A DNA stretch of 64,000 bases from Mesostigma viride (GCA_009746045.1 RPFO01000041.1:3813954-3877953); one strand, 5' to 3'; positions 45,906 to 58,224 are shown, numbered from the stretch's first letter. The notes: generated by a model not told the origin, from the sequence alone. Numbers and translations are program-made.

Positions 45906-46114
45906 AAAAGTCAAAAATAATCCCTGGTTGGCTTAAGTTGGGTTCACGCCTTTAGTTGGGTCGCAGTTGGCTGCATGGCGAACCCAACTTAAGGCTGATG
46001 GCTGTACTAGTAAAAACCCAACTTCAGGCGTGAAGGGGCTTCTAGCGCGGTGTGGCACTGATTTTTGACTGCCGCGACTTGAGGGTTTCTGCGCCATCCA
46101 ACACTAACTGATAA

Positions 46115-48544
46115 CACGTCGTTCGTACCTGCACCTATTCTTAGGACTGAGTTCAACTCAGTCCTATTCTTAGGACTGAGTTTTTGGGTTTCGTAGAAAA
46201 TTCGCCCAAGTCGGAATGTTTGTGAAAAAAATTCCCTCAAAGTTTATTCAAATACTACGTGAAATGACCTTTCTTACACTGAGGGGGCCGGGGTGTCCAA
46301 AAACAAGAAAATTTACACGACGCTGGATTCGAGTAGATCTCGCGAAAACAAGCATGTTTGCCACTGGTCACAACCCCAGGGGGCAGTCTCTAGGTTAGAA
46401 GTTACAGACGGAGCCTCAAAAACCGTTAACTAGGGTAGGTAGGTAGGGAGCCGGGCCGATATGGGTTTTTTACAACAAAACACTTGGATTTCTGCTAGCT
46501 CTCTGTATGGTCGGAATTTTGAAACGGTTTGACGAACAAACTGATAGCACTTGGCGAGCTGAACCCAAATCTGCAGTCAAAATTTTGGCAGGTACCATAG
46601 AGGGGGGGGGGGTTGCCCGCAAGATGGTGCTGCCCCTAGGCACGGAAGTATGCTGCCGTCTGCCACCACTACAAGGCTTCAGCTATCCAGTATCCAGCGC
46701 CGTCAGCCGTGCCAGTATCGCGTCGCGCCGGCCAATGACCCATTTTAGAAAACCGGAATTTTCCCATACACCAAAATGCTCAAACGGTACTGTACAGTAC
46801 AGCTCGCGGAGCTGATCATTTTGCTCCCTAGGTCGACCCCCATAACCCTTGGGACCTCAGGGTTTTGCTAGGTATACAGTAGCGCCTACGTGCTACAGTA
46901 GGTAGGTAGGGTCCAAGGGCCAACTTTTGGAAATTTTCAGCGTATGTGTCTGATATTTTTGTTTCGGACACCCCCCCTGTTTCTTAGACATATTTTTGCG
47001 ATTTTTTTGGATTTTGTTTGGGCGGCTAAATGTACGGTCAAAGTACAGGTGGTAAGGGTACTTTTTCCCGTGAAACGTGAGTTCCGGAAAGGCACGACCT
47101 AGCCATGGCGGCTTGCGCCCATGCATGCAGTTTACGTTTGCGGACGATTTAGCTGGTGAAACTCAGGAAATAGGTTTTATATGTCCTAAAGATGACACAA
47201 ACCAATTTTTAGCTCGCGGGGATGCGATTTACCAGGTGTCGGCATTGCTCTTGCTGGAAAAAACTGCGACCAGGCAGGTTGACGGAATTGATGACTAAAT
47301 TTGCTTTACGGTGCAGTTCGAAGGGTTTATATGCTTCTTTCTAATTATTATCATGCATTTGTGTAGAATTAAGTCAGTGGCAGTAAAGATTTGATGATTT
47401 CGACCACTCTGTCATGTCATGATTTGTGTGCCGCAAGTGTCACTTTTGCGGGCACCGCCTGGGCCAAGATAACGCCATCCGTGCACGGTAAAGCGGAAAT
47501 ATCGTTACCTCATCGTTTTTTGATGTTCTTGCATGAGTTTAAGCTTGCAAGGCGCTGTCAGCTTCGAATCTTGATGCGCTTTCTTGACCGTTGCCTGCCC
47601 CTCTCTAAAACCCCCTTTTTTGATGATGCTACCAGGCATTTGCCTCACCCTAGTGTACTTTTGCAGTTTTTTAGGCGCTGTATGGGTTTAAATACCTTCA
47701 TAGATGTTAGTTATTCTTTTGCTACGTTCATACTGCGTGATTGTATGGCCATGGGCTGCATCCAGCGTGCTTTCAAGCTTATACGGGTGAGTGAAGAATC
47801 TTGGTGATAAACCACTGTCATCATGTGCCAGCAAGTATGTTGGCCATGCCATGGCAAGGCAAAACAGTGTTAGCCATCTCTATTCTTGTTAAAAACAATT
47901 GAAATATGCTTAAACTACCCATTATATTGGTGGTTAAGGCTCATAATAAAACCCTTTGTAGGTAGGTATCAATGCCCATTCCCTACGTGCGTGCATAGGC
48001 TCTCACACATATACTAAGGTATAATATAACTGCAATATGATGATGCAAGTATGTTTTCCTGTTATGCTAGAAGGGAAATGAGTTGATTGGCATGGTTGGT
48101 TGCCACGGTGGTGTGTAGTATGGCCGCACTTACATGCTTGCACATTGCTAGCAACCTCGAAACCCATTCTTAGGGCTGGTGTTTTTTTGGGTGTTTCAGG
48201 CAGTGCCAGTGGCCAAATTGAGTCCAGTTTTTTGCCACAGTTCAAGAACTAAATTGTTTACATGCTTATATTTTTTCAACATGCATATGGAATTTATTCA
48301 ATTTTTCCCAATCGTTCTTCCACACAAAAATGCAAAATAGCGAGTAAGGGTGTACACCCGAGTAAAATTCTACATGATTTGGTCAATGTATGATTTTTTA
48401 AGCATATGCCCAAGCATTAGCATGATATTGAGTGCTCTGATGCATATCAAACATATGGGGTACCCCCCTACCCTTACCGCTACATGATCTCAAAGTTGGC
48501 ATACTCAGTCCTATTTTTAGGACTGAGTTTCGACGAACGACGTG
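46115..48544. mobile_element. TTAA-type DNA transposon T2 (2,430 bp)
   Basis: Terminal inverted repeat CACGTCGTTCGT, similar to T1's. The flanks ATAA / CTAA look like a mutated TTAA duplication. Subterminal palindromes (AGGACTGAGTTCAACTCAGTCCT) and internal stretches match T1 in inverse orientation. For example, 47020-47290 matches T1 around 38510-38800. A 138-codon frame at 47391-47807 overlaps the region shared with T1 but resembles no known transposase. Confidence 0.78.
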
Positions 48545-48612
48545 CTAAGCATCTATAAAATTCACCGCAGATCTTGGTCAGTTGGGCGCTGAAATCAGTC
48601 ATCATTGTATTA

Positions 48613-48629
48613 TCAAGGAGACAACCAGC
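48613..48629 (-). repeat. Very short mini-retroposon piece
   Basis: CAAGGAGACAACCAGC, the conserved 3' end only, adjoining ATTAT. Too short to prove insertion. Confidence 0.4.
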
Positions 48630-48759
48630 TGTAACGACTAAAAATGATCATCAACATCATCCATAGTCCAAATATGAAAGATCTTTTACCTGGGTTGCTT
48701 TCTTGAGTTACAGATCTTCAAGTATCCGAGCAACGTTGAGATGGAAATTCCACAGCACG

Positions 48760-49344
48760 TGATTTAGGGAATCACAACCCCTTGTAGACACAAAGACAAG
48801 CTTGTGTATAGACGACCTCTGTGGAACTGAAGGACGTCTATAGCCAAGGGGCTCTTATGAATGGACAACAAAGACAAGCTTTATTATACCATGATGAATC
48901 AAAACCAACGTAGCAACAATGGCGACCCCACGTCCTTGATATCGACGTGCTTGTCGAACTTGCTTCAACCTTAGCCTGAAGAGAACCAATCAGAATCATG
49001 GAATTCTAGACAAGATCTTTGTATCCATCCTAGTCACACAAAACAGAACAACACCACACACAGCCTGGCAGAATCTTTCCATGAGATCCTGAATCTGTAG
49101 TAAGCACTAAAGTCCCAAAGGAGCATTTAAGACTCAGTAGTACCGACCAACAAACTATAACCCCACGTGGATCAGGCCACGACCAATGAGGGCTCCTACC
49201 AGTCGGTTGACAAAGTATCAGCTCCAAGTACCGCCGTCTTAGAAACCGCATAACTTTCTCAATACTGATCCAAAAGTCCTCGAATAAAAGCCAAACATTC
49301 ACAAAACAAAGGATGTAACAACAAAGTCATTTTTGCTTGTTACA
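48760..49344 (-). mobile_element. LTR of Ty3/gypsy chromovirus (3' LTR)
   Basis: On the minus strand the LTR begins TGTAACAAGC at 49344, directly after a polypurine tract (GAGGGGGAGATA). Similar to the solo LTR at 32479-33065. The inner end near 48760 is approximate. No matching 5' LTR is in the window. Confidence 0.75.
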
Positions 49345-49937
49345 TATCTCCCCCTCAAGACTGGACCTACCAGGTCCAACAGCCAACCACTTGAAGGCAG
49401 AGTGACATTAAACAGAAATCCACCATCTCTTGGGAAAAGCAGATGGGTTTTTACATCCCTGGAAACAGGGCCTCCTATCTCATAAACATCTAGTCACAGG
49501 TGCTTACAGCAGACAAGTCACTTCCTTATCTACTACAAACCCAGATAAACACAGCAATAATGAAAGTTCTTCCATTCAGCATTCTGGAACCTGGAACTCT
49601 GGACTGGAACATCAGAACTGGACTGGAGCTCCCCCATCATCCATCCTGGAATTCCCCCCTCACACCACAATCCAAAGCACCTTCCATGCCCTTCCATCAT
49701 CCTCCCACCGTCTTCCTTCTCAGCCCTGTTCCTCACATGCAGGCTATACCAATCCCGATTCACGCCATCGTTGCCCTTGGTCCCAAACAGGGGAAACTGC
49801 TCCACCATATGTGAGCCAATTCTGGCCAGTTCCTGCTGACCTGCAGCACCATACACGCCTCAGCGGCCCCTGCTGCCATCTGGGCAACATAACGCAGGCA
49901 TGTCCCTGGGTAGGAGAGAATCACCACAGACTGACTC

Positions 49938-50826
49938 TCAGGATCCATCACCCAAGTAGAGGACGTCTTGTGCCTGCTCACCCATGCATGACCTGTACGC
50001 CCACCAGAACTGGAGAAAGGTCTCGACCACTGACCACTTAGCACCTATCAGAGGCACCAACACCCTCAATGGGGTCAGACGAACCTTGAGCTCCATGGTG
50101 TACTTAGGCAACCCTGGACTGCAGAAAAGGTTGGATGTCTCCAAAGGGAAGCACCCCTTCACCGAGCTGGAGGAAGAAGGAGCCAAATCAAAGTCCCCCT
50201 GCTGGACTGAAAACTCCAACAACTCCATGTAGGAAGCCTCACCCATACTCACTGGCTTGAACTGAGTGAAGGCTCCCTTCAAAGCCTCAGGCAAGGCTGT
50301 CAACATATCCTGCCCCTCAGCAGGCCTCATGTCAATCTCAGGTCCTGGGGTCAAGGCAAACATCCTGTGCAGCAGATGAGCCACAAAGGGAGAGCCAATC
50401 TCGTACGAGCTGGTGTGCAACTGAGACAAAACCTCCTCCACAAAACCCTCAGGGCTCACCTCCCCCTCCTCCCTGTTAAGGGCAGCCAACGCCTTGGCCA
50501 ACGTCTCACAGTGCTCACAGGACCACGTGCACTTCCTGTGATCCACATAGGCCACCACGTTCTTGACAGGTACCACGTGACGAGGAATCTGAATGATGGG
50601 AGTGCTGCTGGGGCTGAGAGCTATGTTAGAACCACTCCCCATCTGGGGCTGAGACAAGGACAACCCTTGAAGAAGCTCCTGTAGAGCTCTTATCCTGCTT
50701 GGAGATCACAGCATGCAAGAGCTTGTTAATGGTATCCATCTGTTGACCCCTCCTAAGGTCACGCCTGACAATAGTGTCAAACAGGGACTCCACATAACTC
50801 ATGGTGTTGGAGGCCTCTGGATGCAT
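49938..50826 (-). pseudogene. Extra 3' ORF of the chromovirus, unknown function
   Basis: Two overlapping minus-strand frames that together look like one decayed ORF between the chromodomain and the 3' LTR. One starts MHPEASNTMSYVESLFDTIV (50826). The main 241-residue frame runs 50663-49938, with CTWSCEHCETL and an acidic, helical middle. Gypsy elements normally end with the integrase here, so an additional ORF is unusual. I recognise no domain. It might be a captured or relocated gag-like gene; unresolved. Confidence 0.55.
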
Positions 50827-50838
50827 ACCCGTGACCCC

Positions 50839-52035
50839 TTAATTCCTCCGTGGTGGCTCCCAAAGCCAAGTTGGTGTACAGGGAATCCTCCTCCATCTGG
50901 GACCACACAGCATACACAAGGAAGCCATTCGTGAGTCCTGAGATATAGGAAGGGGAGCAGTGGTCCTCACCAACTCAGTATACCAAGAAGGAAGAGTGAG
51001 GCCCTTCACTTGGCAATACTCCTGGACCACCTCATGGCAGTGAGTCAAGTCAGACAACCACAACCACGTGGCAGTAGACTCTAACTCTCCTTTCCAATGC
51101 ACCTTGAACTGAAGCTGCTTGGTTCTACCCTTTCCTTTGACTCTGTGAGCCAACAGCTGCTCCACTTCATATATCCTCTCCCCCTCAGGATCCAGCTCAA
51201 ATGGTAAGGGAGCAGAGAGGCGCCCCTGCAAGGTGTTACGTTTGTACAACTTGAGCTGGGCCAGGTGAAACACATTGGTCTTGAGCCGCCAGTGGGAAGG
51301 CACCTGGACTTGAACCACCGTCCCATAGTGGAAGGTATATATCCAGTACAGGGAAAGGTCCCAACCACAATGGTTGAAGTTTCCTGCATTGCTCCTTTTC
51401 AGGCAGCACACGGTTAGCCTCCAGAAGCACCAAGTCACCAGGGGCCACAAAAGTGTGAGTAGCCAGCATCTGTTGCCAAGCATTGTTCAGATACTTGTCT
51501 TGTGCATGCAGCATCTGAGCAGCAACCACACTGTGAGCTTCCTGGAAGGATGCTATCAGCTGCTGGACTGAGGTTAAGCGTCTTCTGAAGGGGCCTTCAG
51601 CATCCCTGTCAGGCAGCTCCAGGTCGAATGGGGTCAAAGGGCACTGGCCATGGCAAATGACAAAAGGGAGACATTTGGTGAGGAGCCAGGGGTGAGTTGT
51701 TGATAGCAAACTCTATGAAGGGAAGTTTCCTGTCCCATTCCTTGTTATCATGGGTACAGTAATGCTTCTGGCATTCCCGTACAATACGGTTCAGCCTCTC
51801 CACAGCCCCCGTGCTGGCACACCTGTACGCTACCCCAAAGGCCAGCTTGGTATCCAGGATGTCAAAGAAGGACTTCCAGAACCCAGACATCCACAAGGGA
51901 TCCTGGTCAGTGATGATCACCCGTGGCATGCCATGCAACCTGTACAGCTCCTTCATGAACAACTCTACACACTGGGCAGCAGTCAGATGGGCATTGCAGG
52001 GGATGAGATGGCACATTCTAGAGAGCCTGTAGTTA
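50839..52035 (-). pseudogene. Chromovirus integrase core and chromodomain, truncated and frameshifted
   Basis: Minus strand. The integrase core enters at YRLSRMCHLIPCNAHLTAAQ and continues HGMPRVIITDQDPLWMSGFW (second catalytic Asp), AYRCASTGAVERLNR (catalytic Glu region) and FAINNSPLAPHQMSPF. A frameshift near 51655 moves to the frame with APGDLVLLEANRVLPE. Another near 51350 leads to the chromodomain (YEVEQLLAHRVKGKGRTKQL, FKVHWKGELESTATWLWLSD), which targets integration to modified histones in this group. The first integrase Asp, RT, RNase H, protease and gag are missing: the element is cut at about 52035. Confidence 0.82.
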
Positions 52036-53566
52036 GTAAATGGAATGAGCGATGTAGTATAATGCTTGAGAGCACTGTGAGCTGTGAGCAATGAATTGCT
52101 TGGTTCATTAGAAAATAGGTTTACCCTTTATCAATGTTGCCCTCACTGGCTGCGCCGCCAGTGACCGTTGGGTGCAGACCGTTGGCACGAGGCCGCACGA
52201 TGACAGGTCGCAGTCTAGTCACTGCATCGTGTGATCACAGATCAATGCACGCTGCAGTACGGTCCCTATCTAGGATACTCTAGTACCGTCCAATGACAGG
52301 ACACTACGTATACTGGGTACTGACATCTGTCACGTACCCCAGTACCCAAAGTGCCTATCTAGGGAAACGTATGCGACTGGACTAGCATTCCTATCTGCAT
52401 AGCCCACGTGGTATTTATATTCACATACCAACGTAGGTTTACAAGGCTTATTCATGCGTTGTATTCACAATGCCTTTGAGACTTAGTCTGCGGCAAAGCA
52501 TGGAGACTAGCTCCAGTATTGTTTTATTATTTATTTCTGAATGCAGGTCTGCACCCCCAACATTATTGTTATTGTTTTTAAGTTGATTAGGGGTACAAAA
52601 GAGACATGGCTGGTTGAGCCAGGTTGGTTACAGCTGGCTGTTCTGGCCAGGTGTTAGATTGCACATTAAATAAGGTGTACACAGCTGGCTGGTTTGGCCA
52701 GTTATTAGAGCACACATTAAGTAAAGTGTAGACAAGGCTTGTGCCCTCAAGCTTCAAATGGATAGAAATCTGACCTAGTCAGCACTCACACCCCACAGCA
52801 AATGTGTTGAATTTTATGGCGCCCAGCAGCTATCGCAGTTAACGCCAAGCGCATTGGCGTGTACCTGATTCGGCATATCTCTGCGATTCCAGCGGCACCG
52901 GAACGAGTTCATTCCGACAAGTATCCAGAAAGTTATGGCGTTCCGACTTCCCGGTCGCGCGCGAGCGCGAGCCGGCTGTTCTTCTAAGTCGGACGTGAAT
53001 ATTTGCCGACGACATATGGGGTCGACAGTAATTCCTGGGCTGACAGGAATTAGGTGCTGAACCTACGTCGTACGCAGGAAATAGGAACCTTAACCTGTGG
53101 TCTGTTGGTACCGCAGGCTTAGTCCTGGACTTCTAGGTGCAGATGCAATAGTCACTGTGGACTGTGCTCTGTGGTCACTGTACCTGTATGGCAGACCTAC
53201 TGTATAGGAACTGGGCGCTGTACAGGTAGTGAATACTGTACCGGGGGTGTTATTACTGAGCAGGCCTCCTAGGCTGCTCAGGACTAGCAAAGCACAGTGC
53301 ACAAGTATATATAGAATAGGCCAGTGCCAATTGGGCATCTCTTGCGAGCCCGCCTCACGTGTGTTGCCTTGACTTGGCAAACTCGTGCACAAGCCTCAAG
53401 CGTGTGAGCGCTGTAACATTATCCAATTTGAACAAAGCTCCGTTCCAACCATATTCGCACATTGCTGCATTGCAACCATATCCTATACATTGCGTTTAAA
53501 AACGTTAACTATCGCTGTGGTAGGGGGTGTGGTGGTTGTGTACTGAGCTGTAGCCAGACATTTTAT
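52036..53566. other. Non-coding stretch between two retroelements, possible LTR
   Basis: No ORF. It has a ~55-base tandem duplication with CAGCTGGCTG..TGGCCAG and GCACATTAA (52625-52735). Position after the copia-like RNase H suggests part may be that element's 3' LTR, but I could not match it to sequence beyond 62 kb. Confidence 0.4.
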
Positions 53567-54731
53567 TCATTCACTGACACTGATACCATATGGATTCATA
53601 TTGTCAAATAGTAGCTGGTATTGTGGACCAGCTGCATCTCTCAGCTTGGTTAAGGCATCTGCTGGGTTTTCTTCATCTTCCACATGATGCCAGCTGGAGA
53701 AGTAGGTGGCCTCCTGTTTGAGGATCACCCAATCCAGGTCAGTGTGGACAGCAGCAGAAACAGATTTCTTGGTTAGAAAACTGATCACAGAGAAGCTGTC
53801 AGTATAGAGATGTGAGATGACATTGCATGTGCTGCCTGCCTGGGTTTGTAACCAGGTGAGCATGTGCTGCAGGGAACGAGCATGCCATGCAGCAGACACC
53901 ACAGCACGACATTCAGCTGAGTTGCTGCTGCCAGGTTTTCTGCGGTGTAGCCTGCTGTACCAGGAAGTGAGGGACATGTAATCTGACCTGTTGGTGAGAA
54001 AAAACAGCCCTGATTCCCGTGCCCCCATCGGATTGATTGTTCTGCTCTCCATGGAGCTGTCCATGACACTGTGGATGTGAATGTCTTCCATCAGATTCAG
54101 ACCATGGAGGATGAGGGGAGGGCAATCATTAACCAACTTCCTGATTTGACTGCATTTGATTTTGACTAGAACATCATGGGTGACCCTGCTTATGACAGCT
54201 AAGGGAGCCCCACAGATGGCTGACCACCACCCCAGTTTGCCCTGAACAGTGGCACACATGTGGAGGGGGAGGTAGTTGTGTTGCAGCAGATCTAGACAAT
54301 CTTGAATATATTCTGCAGGAGGAGAGAGAGAGCAGACCCACTGATCCTGCTGCCTGTGCAGCTGCAACATGATGCCACAGAACTGGATGGGGGTTGTGCT
54401 CAATTCCACCTGCTTGCCAATCTCATATATATGATTCCTGGACCTGCTGAATGAATTTTTCCACCTCAGCTCTAGGCCCACAAATGAGTTGGTCATCTCC
54501 ATGCCACACAAAGAACAGCAGTCCAGAGGGGGTGGGTACAACAAAAAAGCATGGGTCCAGGTCATCATACGTGGCCTTGAGCTTTTTGAATACTTCCTCT
54601 GCTGAGTCTCTGAAAATTTTGGGGGCACTGACAAGCCCTTCCACCCCAATGTTGATGATAAGGTGGGGCTCATCAATGTAAGGTTTCCACACAGCTGGGG
54701 TGTCTACCACGTACACCTTCCCTTTCCACAC
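53567..54731 (-). pseudogene. Copia-type reverse transcriptase C-terminus and RNase H
   Basis: RT segment DLDPCFFVVPTPSGLLFFVW followed by HGDDQLICG, where most copia RTs have YVDD. Both aspartates are kept, the first two residues are not. After a frameshift near 54450, the frame 54676-53567 gives the thumb (YIQDCLDLLQHNYLP), then RNase H with HLYTDSFSVISFLTKKS and the terminal DEENPADALTKL, the copia RNase H ending. The N-terminal RT lies in other frames up to about 54900. Confidence 0.8.
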
Positions 54732-55220
54732 AGATTCAGCCTTTTCTGGGTCCCCCCTGAGGAAGGCCCTTTAATATCAGTGGCTTTGCAGACAAAGTCT
54801 TGGCCTGCATTGAGGTTGTGGAGGAACAGGGACAGCATGATCCTGAGTGAGGTTTGTTGCAGCCCAGGTGTGTAAGTTTCCCCTTTTGGCAGTGTGGAGG
54901 TCCCCTTTAATTCTGTGACACATGGTCTGGCATGGAAAATTGGGGAGCCCACTTTTTGTGGTTTTTGTTTGAGAACTTTTTGGCTCCCTCTGGCACATCC
55001 CATGAAGGGGTGACAGGCGGTTTGTATTGAGGGTTTTTGGGGTTGGGCAGGACCCATTCCTGCCTGGCTTGGTGGACAATGGCCATCAGCCACTTGGTAA
55101 ACCCTTTTTGTGTTTTGCATTCTTGTATGACGTGGGAGATTTGTTGGGGTGAGTGCATGGCTATGTCCCACTTACCCAGCCCAAAGGCTGAGGGATGGAG
55201 GAACTGGCTGTGCACTAACT
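54732..55220 (-). pseudogene. Linker and N-terminal RT region of the copia-like element
   Basis: Frames 54907-55518 and 54704-55171 overlap here. The latter contains TELKGTSTLPKGETYTPGLQ and FVCKATDIKGPSSGG, plausible RT N-terminal sequence, but conserved motifs are weak. Frameshifted. Confidence 0.45.
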
Positions 55221-55745
55221 TGTCCAGATCAGGGATCTCCCCTGGTGCATACTGAGTGTTGACTGCCTTGATGACAGCATCCATACCAGGGACAATACTG
55301 GAGAGAGGGATTTTAAAGTGGTCCAGAGGAACTGCACCCACCCCTGTGACACTGAGCTCATTAGCTGAGATAAGCACCCCAGGATAGGATACAAAAGGTT
55401 CCCCCAACAAGGTGTTACCAGAGTACCCTCCACCACCTGGAAGGGTGTCTGAATACCAAGTATAGGGAATCACTTGTCCCACTACATCCAGTGAGCTTTG
55501 GCCTGAGAAATCCTGCACCCGTGCCCAAAAGAAGGTGCAATCTCAAGACCAGGGATGGCTTGTGCACTGATCACACTGACCTGTGCCTGAGTGTCTATTG
55601 CCAGGGTCCAGGGGTCCTGACTAGTGCACACAGCTGAGACTTTTGCCAACCCTTCGGCCACAGCAGCTTGTTGCTTATGTGACCTGTGTAATGCTTGCAA
55701 GGCGACTGCCAATCTTGACCTCAGAGCGGGAGGGTTGGCAGACAA
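55221..55745 (-). pseudogene. Retropepsin-like aspartic protease of the copia-like element
   Basis: The active-site segment LAIDTQAQVSVIS fits the retropepsin hhDTGAxxSxh pattern, with Gln in place of the flap-side Gly. After a frameshift near 55510 the second frame gives SSLDVVGQV and, 70 residues on, SIVPGMDAVIK, which fits the LGxD strand near the end of retropepsins. The DTQA change would be expected to damage activity. It lies between integrase and RT. Confidence 0.65.
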
Positions 55746-55846
55746 TTTGGTGCCTTGGGGCTGAGTGCTTCCAACCAGCTACCTCGTGCCTGGTTAAGCA
55801 TCCCCAGGTTGTGAAGTGGGCCTGGCTTCACTGAGGGTGGAAGGGT

Positions 55847-56961
55847 TCACAGAGGGTGCTGTGGTGCTGTCAACAGCAGTAATTGGTGGCTCAGGCTACT
55901 GCTGGGCATGCTGGAGTTGCCAGATAGAAGTAGTGAGTCCATGCTTAAAGACTCTTCCCCAGGCACGTCTGCCATGGGAGAATAATACTTCTTAATTCTA
56001 TGACAGCTCACCCTGTGACGCTTCCCATTGAGATTGTGCTTGACCTCCACGGTCTTGCTGTTTTTGGTAAATCCACGGATGGTAACTGGACCTAGCCAAG
56101 TTCCAACCTTACCAAAGCTGTTTTCCTTGTAATAGAGACTTGATCACCTTTTTGGAATACTGGCCTGGATGGGTTTTATCTTTTTCTGCCAGTTTTGCTG
56201 AGGTTTGTGCACGTGCAGTGTTGTACAGTGCTATCACCTCTGGGGGATATACACCTGCCTGCAGGCCTGCTGGGATTACTCACCCCACTTGGCATGCAGA
56301 CAGGTCTCATGTTTAGGGTTGTGCACATTTCATGACACCAGAGTGCCCTGTCACAATAGACCCCTGAAGTAGCATCCTTTGAAGGATTTTTGGCTAGTAG
56401 GGTTTTGACAGATCTGATGGTTCTTTCAATGACCCCCTGACCCTCGTGATCTTCCAGCCCAGCAATCTCTACTGCTTCACACCCTTCCAGGTCAGTCAGA
56501 CAAGAAAATTGTTGATCAAGCAAAATTCTGTCAACTGGGTAGAATCTGGGTAAAGCAATCATGAGTGCAACACGTAGCTGCCCTGCAGACATGCCAGGTA
56601 GGGGTTCCATTACTGTGAACCTGGACCATGAATCTTTTAGGATCAGGTAGGGTTGTCCAGACATCTTTGTTGATGTGCATTACATCCCCCACTATCATGC
56701 CTCTAGTGGTGGAAGGAGTTACAGTATGCCATTTTTGAGGTTTGGGGCATTCTTGACAGTGTTGTCTAGCCAGTTTTACTGCATTCCTGAGTGGTTTTCC
56801 CATGCTACTACCCCCCAGCCGTCTGGCCAGTTCCTCAGCCACTGTTTCATGACCCATGGCTAGGTGCAGCTGATGAGCAAGCTCCTTGATATCTATGGAG
56901 TTGTCAACAGTAGGGGTTAGTGCTTTTATGTAAGGTTCCAGTACAGGGTGTTGGGAGGACA
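55847..56961 (-). pseudogene. Retroviral-type integrase of the copia-like element
   Basis: The zinc-binding N-terminus is HQLHLAMGHETVAEELARRL then CQECPK (H-x-H...C-x2-C). In the core, Asp lies in VGDVMHINKDVW, the second Asp in DRILLDQQF and Glu in QGVIERTIRSVK. The C-terminal part, KTVEVKHNLNGKRHRVS, resembles the small beta-barrel DNA-binding domain. Frameshifts lie near 56600 and 56100. The frame at its 5' edge is in register with gag across the CACTA insertion. Confidence 0.75.
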
Positions 56962-56974
56962 CACTAGGAACTCG

Positions 56975-57275
56975 GGGGTGATATAAGTGGTAAAAAGTGG
57001 TAAAATCTATATCACCCGGTGGTAAAAAGTGGTAAAAAGTGATAAAAAGTGATAAAAAGTGGTAAAAAAGGGGTAAAACAGGTGGTAAAAGGTGGTAAAA
57101 CAGGGGGTGGTAAAAGCCTTTACCACCTCCATTTTACCACCTGACCGCCATCGTGGTAAAAAAATACCACCAGGTGGTAAAAACGAGGGTGAAAACAGGT
57201 GGTAAAAAATTACCACCATGGAGGTGAAAAAATCGGTGGTAAAAATGGTAAAAAATATGGAGGGAAAAAACGCAG
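56975..57275. repeat. Subterminal GGTAAAA array, left end of CACTA 2
   Basis: Dense GTGGTAAAAA / TTTACCACC units. Confidence 0.88.
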
Positions 57276-57283
57276 ATAGATCT

Positions 57284-57830
57284 CACTAGGAACTCGGCTT
57301 TGAGAATGGGTGAGAAAACACGTTTCTCGCCCGGGTGAGATGACCCAAAAAAGGTGAGAAAAGGAGAAAACGTGAGAAAAATCTCAAAAAACAGGACGTG
57401 AATCAACAGCACTGGTCAAATCAGGGCAATCAAAATCGCTTCATTAAAATGTTTAAATAATAAATGTTTATAGCCGTCAAGAACCTATCGATTCATACTA
57501 GCCATTCAGAGGCTGTTCTGAAATTGTAACCATTGATCATTTAATGAATCATCTATACAACACTGTTATGGCTTTATGACACATCCGTCATTGCCTTTCA
57601 TCTTATACGATGGCAGCTAGTGGTTAACGAAGCTGGTCGCTTGCTAGGGCATCATGCTGACCGCTCCCATTTCATTCCCGTGGTGCCTGCAAGAATCCAA
57701 GCAAGCCGCGACACAATATGCAAGAGAACAAAAAGATATCAGATCCTTGACATAGACATCACAATTCTACAAGGAAGAGCTCGCCAGCACCTAACGGTCC
57801 ATGCAGCAAATGTGTAGAATACGATTTAAG
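57284..57830. mobile_element. Nested end fragment of CACTA element 1 family
   Basis: Starts CACTAGGAACTCGGCTTTGAG, the inverse of element 1's right end, then GTGAGAAAA units. It then matches 12730-13300 of element 1 in inverse orientation (ATGTCAAGGATCTGAT). No second terminal repeat of this family is found, so it is one-ended. Confidence 0.75.
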
Positions 57831-57999
57831 ACCCAACACTCACTCTTATGGCAAAGCAGCCCATACACATGAATCACACCATGCGCCAGATGTCACACGA
57901 GCAAGCCACAACGTTGTCGTCGGATCAGAAAGCAACAAACGTGAAAACGCTAGCGGCCCAAATCTGAGATTCCGCGGAACAGAGAAAATAAGAAAGCTC

Positions 58000-58140
58000 A
58001 GAAGCTACCAGCAAGGGATCGAACATAGGACCTTTGGCATGATGTCGCGGCTGTGTGAGTCTCCTGATCCGAAGGCATCTCACTTAAGTAACGTTTCGAA
58101 ACAGCCAAACTGCGAAAAACCTCTTACCGGAGAGTTTTGC
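58000..58140 (-). repeat. Possible tRNA-derived SINE copy
   Basis: The minus strand has GATGCCTTCGGATCAGGAGAC, then ATGTTCGATCCC, matching the arrangement at 25925-26060. The cloverleaf is imperfect. Confidence 0.4.
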
Positions 58141-58146
58141 CAATAT

Positions 58147-58224
58147 CAAGGAGACAACCAGCGCAGGTCAGAAATCGGGAGAATCCGGACCATGGTAGCT
58201 CGAGCCTGCCGTTATCTTGTCCGC
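58147..58224 (-). mobile_element. Mini-retroposon copy
   Basis: CAAGGAGACAACCAGCGCAGG ... CTCGAGCCTGCCGTTATC matches the 74-bp copy at 33271-33344 in inverse orientation. Flanking duplication not clear. Confidence 0.65.

Noticed and set aside
47391-47807. 138-codon frame in T2 as a transposase
   Set aside because: No catalytic motif visible and the homologous stretch in T1 is not open.
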